Positions 25,693 through 35,421 are shown, numbered from the stretch's first letter. The stretch is DNA of 64,000 bases from Streptomyces noursei (GCF_001646665.1 NZ_LWBU01000101.1:124001-188000); one strand, 5' to 3'. Numbers and translations: made by a program. Notes: generated by a model not told the origin, from the sequence alone.

Positions 25693-26820
25693 ATGGACAA
25701 TGGCGTCATCGCCTTGACCGGAGAAAAGTACGCCCAACTCAACCAGAACGAGCCGACCTCGGATCACGCCGGCGAAGGGCGCTGGATTGCGTGCGACGAG
25801 TCTGGATGGGATGGCGAGCAGCTCGTCGGCCGGCAGCGCCGTTTCCTTGTCCTCGCGTCCGTCGCCATCGACGACGCCGAGGCAGCCCCACTGATCGACA
25901 CCCTGCGTAAGCAGGCCCGGATCCAGCAGGCCGGGGAGCTGAAGTTCCGCCTGTTCAAGGACCGCGAGGAGCGGTGGTCCCTGCTGTAGGATCTGTGGGG
26001 CCCGGCCGGCGCTCTGCACGAACGCTGCTCGGTGTACGTGGTCGACAAGGAGTACGCCGTAGCAGCGAAGGCGATCGATCTACTGCTGGAGGAGAAGGCG
26101 CACGCCGAAGGGCGGAACCTGTACGCCGAGGGCCAGGCACGCGCCATGGCCCGGACACTGGCGCTCCAGGGACCGCGTGCCCTTCCGGGCGCGCTGTTCG
26201 ATGCGCTGATGTCCTCGTTCGTGGCCCTGGCTTCCCAGCGCGCGCTGGGACGGGAGGAAGCCGCGTTGGAGGCGTTCTTCGCAGCGGTCGAACATGCATG
26301 GGGCGCCTCGACTCGGCGGCCCGTAACTGAGGTGCTGGCCCAGGTGCGCTCCACCCGGCCGTACGCGGCGGCCCTCCACCAGGAGGACTCCCCGTTCCCG
26401 TCCCTGGAGATGCTTATCCCGGCGGTGACTCAGACAGCCCGCCGATGGGGACACAGCCTCGGGCTCGTCAGTCTCCTCACCGATGAGCAGCACACATTTA
26501 CCGACGATGTCCTGCGCACCGTGCTGGAGTACGCCACCAGTCCGATAGGCATGACCCTCCTGACCCGCGAGAGGGGCGCCCCCGTGCACACCGTGCTCCG
26601 CGGCTCTTCCGCCGACCACCCTTCCATCCAGCTGGCCGACCTGCTGGCGGGGGCCGCAGCGGCCGTGACCGAACGCCACATCGGTAACCCCTCCCCAGCC
26701 GCCGAGGGACTGTGGCCGGTCATCGTGCCCTTGATCGAAGAGAGCTCGTTGATGCCCTACGACACCCCGGGCCTCCAACTCGCCGGGCTCGAAACCCGCC
26801 GCACACGGCGGTCCGGGTAG
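25693..26820 (+). pseudogene. DUF3800 family protein interrupted by an in-frame TAG
   Basis: One frame runs from ATG 25693 to the stop at 26820, broken only by TAG at 25987-25989. Before it: GRWIACDESGWDGEQLVG and GELKFRLFKDREERW. After it: VYVVDKEYAVAAKAIDLLLE, then LTDEQHTFTDDVLRTVLEYA, then SIQLADLLAGAAAAVTER. DESG, the K of GELKF, and the late Asp/D-L residues are the DUF3800 hallmarks, an RNase H-like fold common near mobile and defence genes. Read-through would give about 375 residues. Everything else is intact, so this is a recent nonsense mutation, a sequencing error or (less likely) recoding. Confidence 0.75.
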
Positions 26821-26974
26821 CACCAGCAGGGCAACTCCGGGCGGGAAGGTGGCCGCCTTCGGTGTGCTCGTGGAAGGAGACGGTGTCGGGGCCGGACGGG
26901 GGTCCGAGCACCTTGCGGCCCAGGGGGTTGCTGCAGAAGAGGGATGAGCGCTGTGGGAGGTCGGAGGCTCCTGT

Positions 26975-27073
26975 CTAGCCGGTGTTCTCGGCGTGCGCCT
27001 GTTCCCAGTAGAAGTCCACGGCCGCAGGGCCAGTGCGGGTGAACCAGTAGAGGCCGACGGTGGTCAGCAGATC
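26975..27073 (-). pseudogene. C-terminal relic of an epoxide-hydrolase-like gene
   Basis: The minus strand reads DLLTTVGLYWFTRTGPAAVD and FYWEQAHAENTG, then a stop at 26975. The LLTTVxLYWxTxT segment followed by an aromatic helix matches the C-terminal region of epoxide hydrolase-type alpha/beta hydrolases. Only about 32 codons remain; the rest of the gene is absent. The remainder of 26821-27233 shows no gene. Confidence 0.4.
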
Positions 27074-27090
27074 CTAAGCGGCGCAACGTA

Positions 27091-27129
27091 GCGCGGGATC
27101 GCCGGTTAGCCAAACCGGCGATCCCGCGC
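27091..27129. repeat. 39-base inverted repeat, copy 2
   Basis: Arms at 27091-27107 and 27113-27129, loop AGCCA. It is identical to the repeat at 17112-17150, and its flanks (ACCATT and CCACCGCC...CCTGCCC) are also shared. Confidence 0.85.
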
Positions 27130-27233
27130 ACCATTGATAGTCCACCGCCACGCCCTGCCCGCCCATTGAAAGGCATCTCCCGACGATCACAGAGCAACCG
27201 CGAATCGAACACGTCTCGGAGGCCAGCTTGCGA

Positions 27234-28118
27234 TCACGCAGCCGCGTAACTCGCGCGGAACAGGTTCCGTGCCCGCTCCACGTCCCTCGGCGTACGGAGC
27301 TGCACCTCCAGATCACCCGTCCCGTGGTGTCCGAGACCGGACACGTCCCGGGTGAAGCCCGGAACAAGATCGACGTCCTCCGGGTCGACCTTCAGGTAGA
27401 CCAGGACCTTGGTCCGCTGCGGCGGACAAACGCAGGCGAAGTTCCGCAGCCGCTGATACGCCCGGTACGTCTTGCGCTCGATGCGGTTCACACCGTCCCC
27501 GAGCCCAAGCAGCGCCTCGTCGACCGCGCTCGCCAGCTCCATCATCGACGTGCCCTGGACGTTAGCCGCCTGGGCGACCGCCTGCCGACGCGCCCGGCGG
27601 GCCACCGGCACGCCGCCGCTGACGGACGCCACGGTCTCAAGGCCGACCAGTTCGCCGCCGAAGAATCGGTAGCGGACCAGGTCTATCGAACGCCGGTGCT
27701 CGCGCACGGCGTGCACGTCGTAGCGGGTGAAGTCGCCAGCGATGCAGATCAGGCGCGGGCTTCTCCACAGCACCTGGGACGCGGCCGTAGCCCCGAGCCG
27801 GTCGCGGACCAGGTGCTCGAACTCGGCTCGGTGGTCCACCAGCCAGCCGAGATAGAACAGGCCCTGGTTGATGACGCCGGCGTCGACTCCTCGCTTGTAC
27901 TCGACGATGACCGGCGATCCGTTCTCGTCCAGTCCCAGCGAGTCGATCCGGCCCCCGTGGACCGGTCCTGTGCTGTATTCGCTCGCCAGGAATCGAACGC
28001 CCAACAGCGTCTCCATGTGAGCCTCGACGAGACCCTGCACATCTGCCTCGACCTCAGCCAGGCGCGGCATGACCCCGGTCACGTCGTCTTTCGTGTTGAA
28101 CAGCCTCAGCCCCGACAC
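27234..28118 (-). CDS. DUF5655/NucS-like PD-(D/E)XK nuclease, copy 2
   Basis: A 294-residue protein homologous end to end with the gene at 17258-18154. The nuclease core is GGRIDSLGLDENGSPVIVEY, then KRGVDAGVINQGLFYL, with the same D...ExK. The C-terminal DUF5655 part (VERKTYRAYQRLRNFAC) is intact. Differences include a shorter N-terminus (VSGLRLFNTKDD) and substitutions in the middle domain. GTG 28118 corresponds to the start of copy 1. It lies between the broken DUF3800 gene and the Wadjet-like operon, transcribed away from the latter. Two intact diverged copies suggest different specificities or separate acquisition, not an assembly artefact. Confidence 0.78.
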   Translation of the reverse strand: MSGLRLFNTKDDVTGVMPRLAEVEADVQGLVEAHMETLLGVRFLASEYSTGPVHGGRIDSLGLDENGSPVIVEYKRGVDAGVINQGLFYLGWLVDHRAEFEHLVRDRLGATAASQVLWRSPRLICIAGDFTRYDVHAVREHRRSIDLVRYRFFGGELVGLETVASVSGGVPVARRARRQAVAQAANVQGTSMMELASAVDEALLGLGDGVNRIERKTYRAYQRLRNFACVCPPQRTKVLVYLKVDPEDVDLVPGFTRDVSGLGHHGTGDLEVQLRTPRDVERARNLFRASYAAA

Positions 28119-28325
28119 CGTCCTTTCTCTGATTACGGGGATGCAACGCCGGACGGTGATCGAATTGTTTCCGTATGGGCCTTCGGAGCCGTGAAGATTC
28201 CGTGAGACCCCACGTACGGCCCGGCGGGGCGCTCGCGTCCCACGGCTCCCCAGGGGTCTGCAGCCTCCACATACGTCCCACAGGCCGCCGGGACGGGCGC
28301 CTGGGCACTGCGTTTTAGCAGGTCA

Positions 28326-28375
28326 GGCCCCGTAGTTCTATGGATAGAGCAGGCGCCTTCTAAGTACTTGGCGCA
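28326..28375 (+). other. tRNA-Arg(UCU)-like fragment
   Basis: The first half resembles a tRNA: GGCCCCGTAG, then a D-arm (GTTC TATGGATA GAGC) and an anticodon loop CTTCTAA with anticodon TCT. The anticodon stem is mispaired, and no T-arm or acceptor 3' strand follows (the sequence turns into CATCTCGCAC). It is a degenerate or partial tRNA, perhaps a trace of an older integration at a tRNA-Arg gene. It lies between the nuclease gene and the Wadjet-like operon. Confidence 0.45.
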
Positions 28376-28569
28376 TCTCGCACAACTCCGAGAGCCAGTC
28401 ACCGCACCCACCCCACAGCAAGCCGTTGCCGAGTAAATCCGTCACGGAAAGGAAGGATGCCGGACCTCCGGCCGAAATATATCGCTTTCACGTTCGATTC
28501 TAAGGCATTGTCAGTGCCGTGTCCTAGCGTGAATTCCCTGTCGTGGGACTGGTGTTGGGAGGGCTCTCA

Positions 28570-30123
28570 GTGTTCTTTGGCGAGTCATCTGCGGCGTACG
28601 AGAGCATCACGTCGCGGATGAAGGCGCTGGCCGTGGTGCGGCCGCTATTGGCGCTCGACGACAGTTCGGCGAAGCGGGAGCGGGGCTGGGAGGGGTACCG
28701 GCTGGCCGAACTCGCCCTGGCGGCGATCGACTTCGTGACGCTGCGGATAGGGGCGCGGACGGCAGTTCGGCAGGAAGCCGTCGTGGAACGGGTAGCTGAG
28801 TCTGCGGCGCTCCAGGTTCCCGGGCGGGCGGGTGCCGAGTATCGAGAAGTCGCGCGCTGGCTGGTGGAACGCCTGATCAACACCGAGAGACACGACCGGT
28901 GCTTTCGGCACGAGATCGGCAGCGTGACGGGCGACGGCTTCGTCGTCAGGGAGTTTCCGTTCCAGATCCTCAAAGACGTGCCGGACGAAGCCGGGCAGGC
29001 TGCGCTGACCGTTACTGATGCGGCCATCACGGTGCTCGTCCATGCGGTCGATGTGGACATCGCGTCCGAGCAGATTGCGGCGGAAGCCAAGTTGGTCGCG
29101 TTGCTAAAGCGTGCGCGGATCGGTGAGGCGTGGCAGGCCGCCCGCACCGCCCATGTCCAGAGCATCCGGTACGCGAAGGAGCTGATGGACCGCATGGAGG
29201 AGATGAAACGCAACGTACGAGCCATCGACTGGGCGGCGGATCTTGAGGGCCCGCTGAAGGAGGCGCAGGAGCACGTTGAGGAGAGGTCTCGGGCGGAGAC
29301 TCAGCTGAAGGCGCAGGTGGCGCAGCTGCTCGAGGTCACGGAAGAGGAACGCAAGCGGCAGCAGCTGGAGGCTCTGGATGCACTGATCGAGGATTGTCTG
29401 CAGCGGCACTTGATGCTCATCGACATGTTGCTCAGGGTGGTTCCCGAGTTCCGGCGCCAGCAGGACCGGCAGATCTTCGTAGCACCCGTGGTCCATACAC
29501 GGGTGCACCTGCGCAGCCAGCTCCTGGAGCCGGCGCTCGAGCTCAGTATCGAGGACAGCAAGCGGCCCCTGGAGGCGTTCGTGCGCGGGGTACTCGGTCC
29601 CATCCGCCCGCGGGTGATGTACCTGTCGGACTACTTCGAGGCCCTCACACGGATTCCGGAACAGGCCGAGGTTGAGCTGGTCGCGGTGGGCGCATCGGAC
29701 GACTGGGAAGACACCTACGATCCACCGAGGTTCGACGACGCGCAGCACGCATGGCTGGACGGGCTGCTTTCGGCCGTCCCCGAGGAAGGCGTGCGACTGT
29801 CTCGGTTGCTCGAGCGTGCCCGCGAGTGGGGCGAGGGCAGAGGGCCCGGTGACGACACTGGCCATCTGCTGGCTATGGAGACCGCGCATCGGTTTCGGCA
29901 TGTCCCGGTCGCCGAGCTGGCGCGCGGTGAGGAAGCCGTCGTTGTCGTGGACGACGGGACTGAGTTGGACGACCCGGATTTCGGTGGCAGCGACTTCCTC
30001 CTGTTGCCGGCCGTGGGCGAACCGGCCTTCGACAACGTTGATGCGGCCCTCGATATGCAACCGTCCCATTCGCCAGAGTTTGCTCCCCGCGCCACGAATG
30101 ACGATCTGGAGCCGAGTGCATGA
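28570..30123 (+). CDS. jetA: Wadjet/Mks-like kleisin subunit (JetA/MukF/MksF-like)
   Basis: A 517-residue protein, first of four coupled genes. The N-terminal 150 residues look like winged-helix material (RWLVERLINTERHDRCFRHE, then GFVVREFPFQILKD). Long helices (about 175-260: MDRMEEMKRNVRAIDWA, then QLKAQVAQLLEVTEEERKRQ) and an acidic C-terminus follow. This layout, and first place before a small wHTH gene and an SMC-like gene, is that of JetA/MksF kleisins, which bridge SMC heads. I prefer GTG 28570, which has GGAGGG 7 bases upstream, over GTG 28543. Sequence similarity to known kleisins is too weak to see by eye; context carries the call. Confidence 0.68.
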   Translation: MFFGESSAAYESITSRMKALAVVRPLLALDDSSAKRERGWEGYRLAELALAAIDFVTLRIGARTAVRQEAVVERVAESAALQVPGRAGAEYREVARWLVERLINTERHDRCFRHEIGSVTGDGFVVREFPFQILKDVPDEAGQAALTVTDAAITVLVHAVDVDIASEQIAAEAKLVALLKRARIGEAWQAARTAHVQSIRYAKELMDRMEEMKRNVRAIDWAADLEGPLKEAQEHVEERSRAETQLKAQVAQLLEVTEEERKRQQLEALDALIEDCLQRHLMLIDMLLRVVPEFRRQQDRQIFVAPVVHTRVHLRSQLLEPALELSIEDSKRPLEAFVRGVLGPIRPRVMYLSDYFEALTRIPEQAEVELVAVGASDDWEDTYDPPRFDDAQHAWLDGLLSAVPEEGVRLSRLLERAREWGEGRGPGDDTGHLLAMETAHRFRHVPVAELARGEEAVVVVDDGTELDDPDFGGSDFLLLPAVGEPAFDNVDAALDMQPSHSPEFAPRATNDDLEPSA

Positions 30124-30935
30124 CGCAGTACGACGATGTTGCCGCAGCAGCCCGGACGGTGGCTCTGGCCATGACACGCGGCAAGTCCCCAGCGCGTTCT
30201 GGAGACTACGCCCGTCTCGTGCGGCGGTTCGATACGGAGCCGGACTTCGCACAGCTGGTGCGGAAGGTCGCGCAGGGCTTTGACCTCACGGTCCAGGAGG
30301 TGCACCCGCAGGCGGGACTGGTCCTGGCAACCACGCGCGAGACGGACTTCGCTGTCTCGGTCACCGACCTCGTGCCCAATGCGGAGAACCGGCCGCTGTA
30401 CCTGCTCGCCCACCTGGCCATCGCGTCGCGAGCCTTCCCACGTCCGGAGCACTTGGACGACGACGAGCACGTCGCCCGGGTCTCGGTGCAGAAAGTCGAT
30501 GAAGACGTTAGGGCTTATGCGACCATCCTTGAGCGCCGTGCTGCAGCCGCCGACGAGGACACCGACCCGCCGGCCGGCAGCCCCGGCCTGGAGGGATTGT
30601 GGCGGGCCTACCTGCGTCGCAACCCCACCGGTCGTACGGACAAGGACAGGACTCCGCGCTCGGCGACTTACGCGCTGGTGAGGAGGGCGTTCACGCATCT
30701 CGAGCAGCGCGGGTTCGTCCGCGCGACCAGTGAGGAAGAGGGCGGCACGTACGCCACCAACGTCCTGTACAGGCTGCACATCCGTGACCAGGCAGCCCGG
30801 GAAATGCTCCAGGTACTGGCCGCCCTGGGCGTGGCGGCCTTGCCGCATCACGATGCGCCACTCCCTTCCGAGGCTCCGAAGCTGCCTGACGCTACCGACC
30901 ACGGCATGCTCCCGGACTCCGCCCTAGCCACCTGA
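30120..30935 (+). CDS. jetB: Wadjet/Mks-like wHTH subunit (JetB/MukE/MksE-like)
   Basis: A 271-residue protein that overlaps the previous gene by ATGA. The N-terminal half contains LVRRFDTEPDFAQLVRKVAQ and a small beta-helix (GFDLTVQEVHPQAGLVLATT). The C-terminal part has a winged-helix pattern (SATYALVRRAFTHLEQRGF, then VRATSEEEGGTYATNVLYRL). Size, position between kleisin and SMC genes, and the wHTH fit JetB/MksE (DUF4194-like), the small subunit that binds the kleisin. The C-terminal 25 residues are Pro/Ala/Asp-rich and probably disordered. Confidence 0.68.
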   Translation: MTQYDDVAAAARTVALAMTRGKSPARSGDYARLVRRFDTEPDFAQLVRKVAQGFDLTVQEVHPQAGLVLATTRETDFAVSVTDLVPNAENRPLYLLAHLAIASRAFPRPEHLDDDEHVARVSVQKVDEDVRAYATILERRAAAADEDTDPPAGSPGLEGLWRAYLRRNPTGRTDKDRTPRSATYALVRRAFTHLEQRGFVRATSEEEGGTYATNVLYRLHIRDQAAREMLQVLAALGVAALPHHDAPLPSEAPKLPDATDHGMLPDSALAT

Positions 30936-30963
30936 CGCCATCGCGATGTAAGGACCCCTCTCC

Positions 30964-33900
30964 ATGTACGAGTTGAACCGCATCCTGCTGCGCAACTTCG
31001 GGCCGCTCGATGCCCGCTACGAAGACGTGAACCTGGACTTCTCTGGCGTGGGCCCCCTGGTTGAGACAGCATCCCTGATGCCAACGCCCGGACACGTCAC
31101 GCAGCGGCCCTCGCCGGCCAGTCTGGTCATGCTCCAGAACGGCGGCGGCAAGGGTGTGCTGCTGACTGGCATCACCTGCACCACGATCCCGCTGCGTCAC
31201 CATGACCCGGAGGAGCTGCGGAGCTTCGTCGTTTCTCCGGCTCAGCCCTCCCATATCGTCCTGGAGTGGGCTGATGCCCGGACTGGCAGGCTCTTGGTCA
31301 CCGCGCAGATCCTCGCGCCCGAGGGCGATGGCAAGCTCAAGCGCCGCTTCTACAGCTTCCACCCAGGTGCCGCCCTGGCCGCGGACGATCTCCCTTTCCA
31401 CCGTGATGGTCACTGGCTGCCATTCGACCATTACTGCAACGAGCTGAGCGAACTACAGGCCGCCGTCGAGGCGTTGGAACTGCAGATCGTGGACGGGCAG
31501 GAGAAGTGGGAGAAACATCAGGCCGGTCTGGGTCTCGAACCTGACCTCTTCGATGTCCAGCGCAAGATGAACGCCACCGAGAGCGGGGCGGCCGAGGCCT
31601 TCACCACCTCCAGTGCGGCAGCGTTCGTCCAGTGGCTGCTGGAGAAAGCGAACGACGACGACAAGTACACCAGCCTCGGCAGTACCTTCGAGACCTATGC
31701 CGGCGCCCACGACCAGCGCGAGAAACTGATCAAGGAGCGGGAGTTCGCGCTGGCCATGGAGGAGATCTGCGCCCGTGTGGCCGAGCGGTACCACGAGCAC
31801 ACCAACCAGCAGCGCGAGGCTGGGCAGGCCAAGGTCGACCTCGTCGCACTTGCCGCAGGGCTGATGCGTCGGCATCAGATCCTCACCGCCGCGGCGCAGA
31901 CCACCACAGGTACGGTTAATGCTGCGCACCAGGCACATGAAGCAGCCAAGCAGGAACTGGACGTCACCAATGCACGTATGGCGCATGTGCGTTGGGCTGC
32001 CTGCGGTATCGAGCTGGGCGAATCAGCCGAGGAACAGAAGCGAGTAGCCGCGACGATGCAGCGGCTGGAAGACCGCCTTGCGGGCTGGCGCAGTGTCCCG
32101 GTCGCTGTGCGTCACGCGGCTGCCCAGGAGCGCCACGGCCATATGCAGCGGGCCCTCTCCGAAGCCGAGGAGACAGCCGCCCCATATGTGCAGGCGTGTG
32201 ATATCGCCGCGGCGGCCCTGCGGGCTGGCTATGCGGCGGCTGAAACGCAGGCACGCGCCGTGGCCGGCGATCTGGAGAGGGAGATCTCCGAGTCTCGCAG
32301 CAAGATCCAGCAGTGGCGCGAGCGAAGCGACTCGCTCCACAGGGAAGCCGGTACGGCTGAGGGAGAGCAGCGTCAGTTGCGCCGTCAGGTGCAGGACTTC
32401 GAAGAGCAGCTGCGCACGGCACGGGAAGAAGGACAGGTGCACCCCGGCGAAAGCGCCGCGGACGCCGCCTCCCGGATGGACGGCGAAGCTGATCACCACG
32501 GCCAGCTCCGTGTAGAGGTCAAGAAGGCACAGGATGAGGCCCGCAGCCGCCGGACACAGGCATATCAGCAGCTGCCTGCACTGCAGGAGCGGGCTCTCGA
32601 TGACCGCCGCGCAGCAGACGCGGCCGAAGAGGAGACCGACCGGCTACGCGTCCGCGCCGAGTCCGTGCGCCGCCACCCCGTGACTCCAGAACTACTTCAG
32701 ATCGGCCTCGAAGACCTGCGAGACGGCGATGCCCTGACCTGGCTCGCCGACCACTGCGCTGCCCTGCAGAGCTTGATCGAGCGGAAGATCACCGCTCTGG
32801 ACGGTGCGCTCAGGCGGACACAGCTCCAGCACAGCGCGGATGAAGAACTCCTCGCCGCCCTGGACACCAGCGACGGCCTCCTGCCCGCCACCAAGGAGGT
32901 CCGCACCCTGTGTGCCGACCTCTGTGCCCAGGGCATCGACGCCGTCCCCGGCTGGCAGTGGCTGCGCGACAACGTCCCGCCGGACGATCACCAGCGCCTC
33001 ATCAACGACCAGCCGGACCTGGTCGGCGGCATCATCGTAGGCGGCGGCCCCGCAGCGCTGGATCAGGCGCAGCGTCATTTGGAGCACACCCGTCCCCTGC
33101 CCACGGCGGCCGTCGCGGTAGGAACCGGGGAACGGATGCTGACGCCGGTACCCGACACAGGCGGCCGGATGGTGCCCGAGCCGACCCCGGCCCTGCATGA
33201 CGAACAGGCTGCGGCACTCGAACGAGCCGAGGTTGAAGCACGCCTGGCGGCCTCCGCGCAGGCACTGGATGAGCTCGGTGAACGCATCGGTGTCACCCGC
33301 GACCTGGGCAACAAGATCACGTACTGGCTGGACGAGATCGGCCCCGTGAGCGTAGAGGTCCGGCTCGGACAGCTCCAGGAGCTCCGAACGGCAGCGCAGG
33401 CATCCCAGGCCGGCCTTGAGGTCGCGCGCGCCAGCGCCGCACAGCATGACGATGCCGTCACCGCTGCCGAGGAGGTCTACACACAACAGGAAACGGCTCA
33501 CCGCGAAGCCGCCGAGGCCGCGCAAGCGATGCGCCACCTCGCGGAAGGCGAGGCGAAAGCCAGCCAGGCACGCGACCGGATCACCGCGCTCGAGGAAGAA
33601 GCTCAGCAGCGTCAGCGGGAACTCGAGGAGCTGGGCGAGAAAGAGGAGACCGCCCACAGTGACATCGCACGCATGACCCAGGCGGTGGAAGCCGCCGTCC
33701 AGCAGGCCCAGAGCCATGCCCAGGCGCGAAAGAAGGTAACCGCCACGCCCGAGGCCGAGCAAGATCAGCACGCCAAGGGAGCTCCCGGCGAAGCGCTCAC
33801 CGTCCTCCAGCACCGCTACGAGCAGGCAGTCGAGGACCTACGCAGTGTGGACATCGGAGAAGACCAGCGTCAGCGTGCCAAGCAAGCAGAAGACGCGTTG

Positions 33901-35421
33901 CGCGCCTGCCAGGACGAATGGGCGCAGGTCCCCGACCGGGTCAAGCCCTTCGCCCAGGAGTACAGCCGTTCTCCCGCCGCGGCAGATGACGTCCAGCGCG
34001 ACGCCGTGCAACGCGATCTAGGCCAGCAGATCGACAGTCTCCACGACCAGCTACGGCGCCTTCGGGACAAGGAGAGCCGTCTCAAGGAACGACACCGCAC
34101 GCTCGCCACCACAGCAGAAGACATCAGCGCTCAAGACGTCGCCGAGTGGACCCCACACTCTCTCGAAGAGGCTTACGACCTGACCGCCCGCGCCGAACAC
34201 GCCCAGGCGGAGGCGCAGAGGGCCGAACGCGGCGCCGGCGAGGAGTACAACGCCGCTCGTAGGCAGCAGACCCAGCACACTCGCGAACTGGACGCCTTCG
34301 GTCATGTCCTGGCGCGCCTGGAGACCACGATCGAGCAGCTCGGCGTTCAACCGGCAGCGGACCCCTACGAAGGCACCGCCGATGCGGTCGAACCCGCCGT
34401 ACGGCAAGCCACAGCCCGCTACGAAGACGCCCAGCGCAAGCTCACCAGCACGGAGCGACGCGTCGAAGACAGCGTGTCCTTGCTCAAGGACCAGGCCGGC
34501 GACGTCCGCTTCGAGCAACTCGACATCCCTTTGCGCAACCAGATCTCGGCTCTTGACCGGCGGCACATCCCCGCGGCCGCCCGAGAGTGGACTACGGCGC
34601 TGCACGGCGCTGCCGCAGCCCTGACGACCCAGCTCGAAGGTATGAGCAAGGCGCGTGAGGCCCTTGTGTCCCAGCTCAGCGGCTTCGTCACCGAACTTCT
34701 CCAGCAAGTGGACCAAGCAAGCCGGTTCTCCCTCTTCCCCGACGGTCCCACGCCCTGGGCAGGGCAGCGCTTCCTCACCATCCGCTACAGGAAGCCCGAG
34801 CCCTCCGTGCTCACCGCCCATATGCGCGAAACCATCGACAACCTCGCCGCCAACCCACGCACCCGCAAACTCAAAGGCACCGAGGTAGTCATGCGCTGCC
34901 TGCACGCAGCCGTTCCCCGCTTCACCGCCGAGGTCATGAAACCCAACGCCACCCAACGAATCGAACGCGTGCCCGTCGAGAAAATGGGCAAGATCTTCTC
35001 CGGTGGCCAGGAACTGACTGGCGCCATCCTGCTCTACTGCACCCTCGCCGCGCTGCGCACCTCCCCCGGCCCTCGCAGCCGCACCCGCCACGGCGGACTG
35101 CTCCTCCTGGACAATCCCATCGGCCGCGCCAACGCCCCGTACCTCGTCGACATCCAGACCCAGATGGCGGCAGCCCTCGGCATCCAGCTCATTTACACCA
35201 CCGGTCTGAGCGACGAAGCCGTCACGGCCCGATTCCCCGCCACCATCCAGCTGCGCAACGACGCCGAAGCCCGCACCGGCCTCTCCCGCATCCGCCTCGA
35301 CGACCACGTCCGCAACGCCCTCATCCCCACCCCTCGGACCGCCCCGGACACCCACGGGCCCGAAGCAAACGGATACCTCAGCTCCGCACGCCTGTTCACC
35401 AAGGGGGATACGAACCGATGA
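30964..35421 (+). CDS. jetC: SMC-like ATPase subunit with atypical nucleotide site (JetC/MukB/MksB-like)
   Basis: A 1485-residue SMC-type protein. The N-terminal head has MLQNGGGKGVLLTG: the P-loop Lys is K63, but the usual Ser/Thr after it is Gly64. Two long coiled-coil arms (about residues 230-650 and 760-1250, rich in E/Q/R/A heptads) flank a hinge-like region (about 600-740, AVPGWQWLRDNVPPDDH). The C-terminal head has the signature FSGGQELTGAILLY (S1346) and Walker B LLLLDNPIG, with N1384 where SMC proteins have the catalytic Glu. The D-loop-like VDIQTQMAAALGIQLIYTTG follows. ATG 30964 has AAGGA upstream. In Wadjet, JetC extrudes DNA loops to detect plasmids; whether this variant hydrolyses ATP is open. 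Confidence 0.82.
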   Translation: MYELNRILLRNFGPLDARYEDVNLDFSGVGPLVETASLMPTPGHVTQRPSPASLVMLQNGGGKGVLLTGITCTTIPLRHHDPEELRSFVVSPAQPSHIVLEWADARTGRLLVTAQILAPEGDGKLKRRFYSFHPGAALAADDLPFHRDGHWLPFDHYCNELSELQAAVEALELQIVDGQEKWEKHQAGLGLEPDLFDVQRKMNATESGAAEAFTTSSAAAFVQWLLEKANDDDKYTSLGSTFETYAGAHDQREKLIKEREFALAMEEICARVAERYHEHTNQQREAGQAKVDLVALAAGLMRRHQILTAAAQTTTGTVNAAHQAHEAAKQELDVTNARMAHVRWAACGIELGESAEEQKRVAATMQRLEDRLAGWRSVPVAVRHAAAQERHGHMQRALSEAEETAAPYVQACDIAAAALRAGYAAAETQARAVAGDLEREISESRSKIQQWRERSDSLHREAGTAEGEQRQLRRQVQDFEEQLRTAREEGQVHPGESAADAASRMDGEADHHGQLRVEVKKAQDEARSRRTQAYQQLPALQERALDDRRAADAAEEETDRLRVRAESVRRHPVTPELLQIGLEDLRDGDALTWLADHCAALQSLIERKITALDGALRRTQLQHSADEELLAALDTSDGLLPATKEVRTLCADLCAQGIDAVPGWQWLRDNVPPDDHQRLINDQPDLVGGIIVGGGPAALDQAQRHLEHTRPLPTAAVAVGTGERMLTPVPDTGGRMVPEPTPALHDEQAAALERAEVEARLAASAQALDELGERIGVTRDLGNKITYWLDEIGPVSVEVRLGQLQELRTAAQASQAGLEVARASAAQHDDAVTAAEEVYTQQETAHREAAEAAQAMRHLAEGEAKASQARDRITALEEEAQQRQRELEELGEKEETAHSDIARMTQAVEAAVQQAQSHAQARKKVTATPEAEQDQHAKGAPGEALTVLQHRYEQAVEDLRSVDIGEDQRQRAKQAEDALRACQDEWAQVPDRVKPFAQEYSRSPAAADDVQRDAVQRDLGQQIDSLHDQLRRLRDKESRLKERHRTLATTAEDISAQDVAEWTPHSLEEAYDLTARAEHAQAEAQRAERGAGEEYNAARRQQTQHTRELDAFGHVLARLETTIEQLGVQPAADPYEGTADAVEPAVRQATARYEDAQRKLTSTERRVEDSVSLLKDQAGDVRFEQLDIPLRNQISALDRRHIPAAAREWTTALHGAAAALTTQLEGMSKAREALVSQLSGFVTELLQQVDQASRFSLFPDGPTPWAGQRFLTIRYRKPEPSVLTAHMRETIDNLAANPRTRKLKGTEVVMRCLHAAVPRFTAEVMKPNATQRIERVPVEKMGKIFSGGQELTGAILLYCTLAALRTSPGPRSRTRHGGLLLLDNPIGRANAPYLVDIQTQMAAALGIQLIYTTGLSDEAVTARFPATIQLRNDAEARTGLSRIRLDDHVRNALIPTPRTAPDTHGPEANGYLSSARLFTKGDTNR

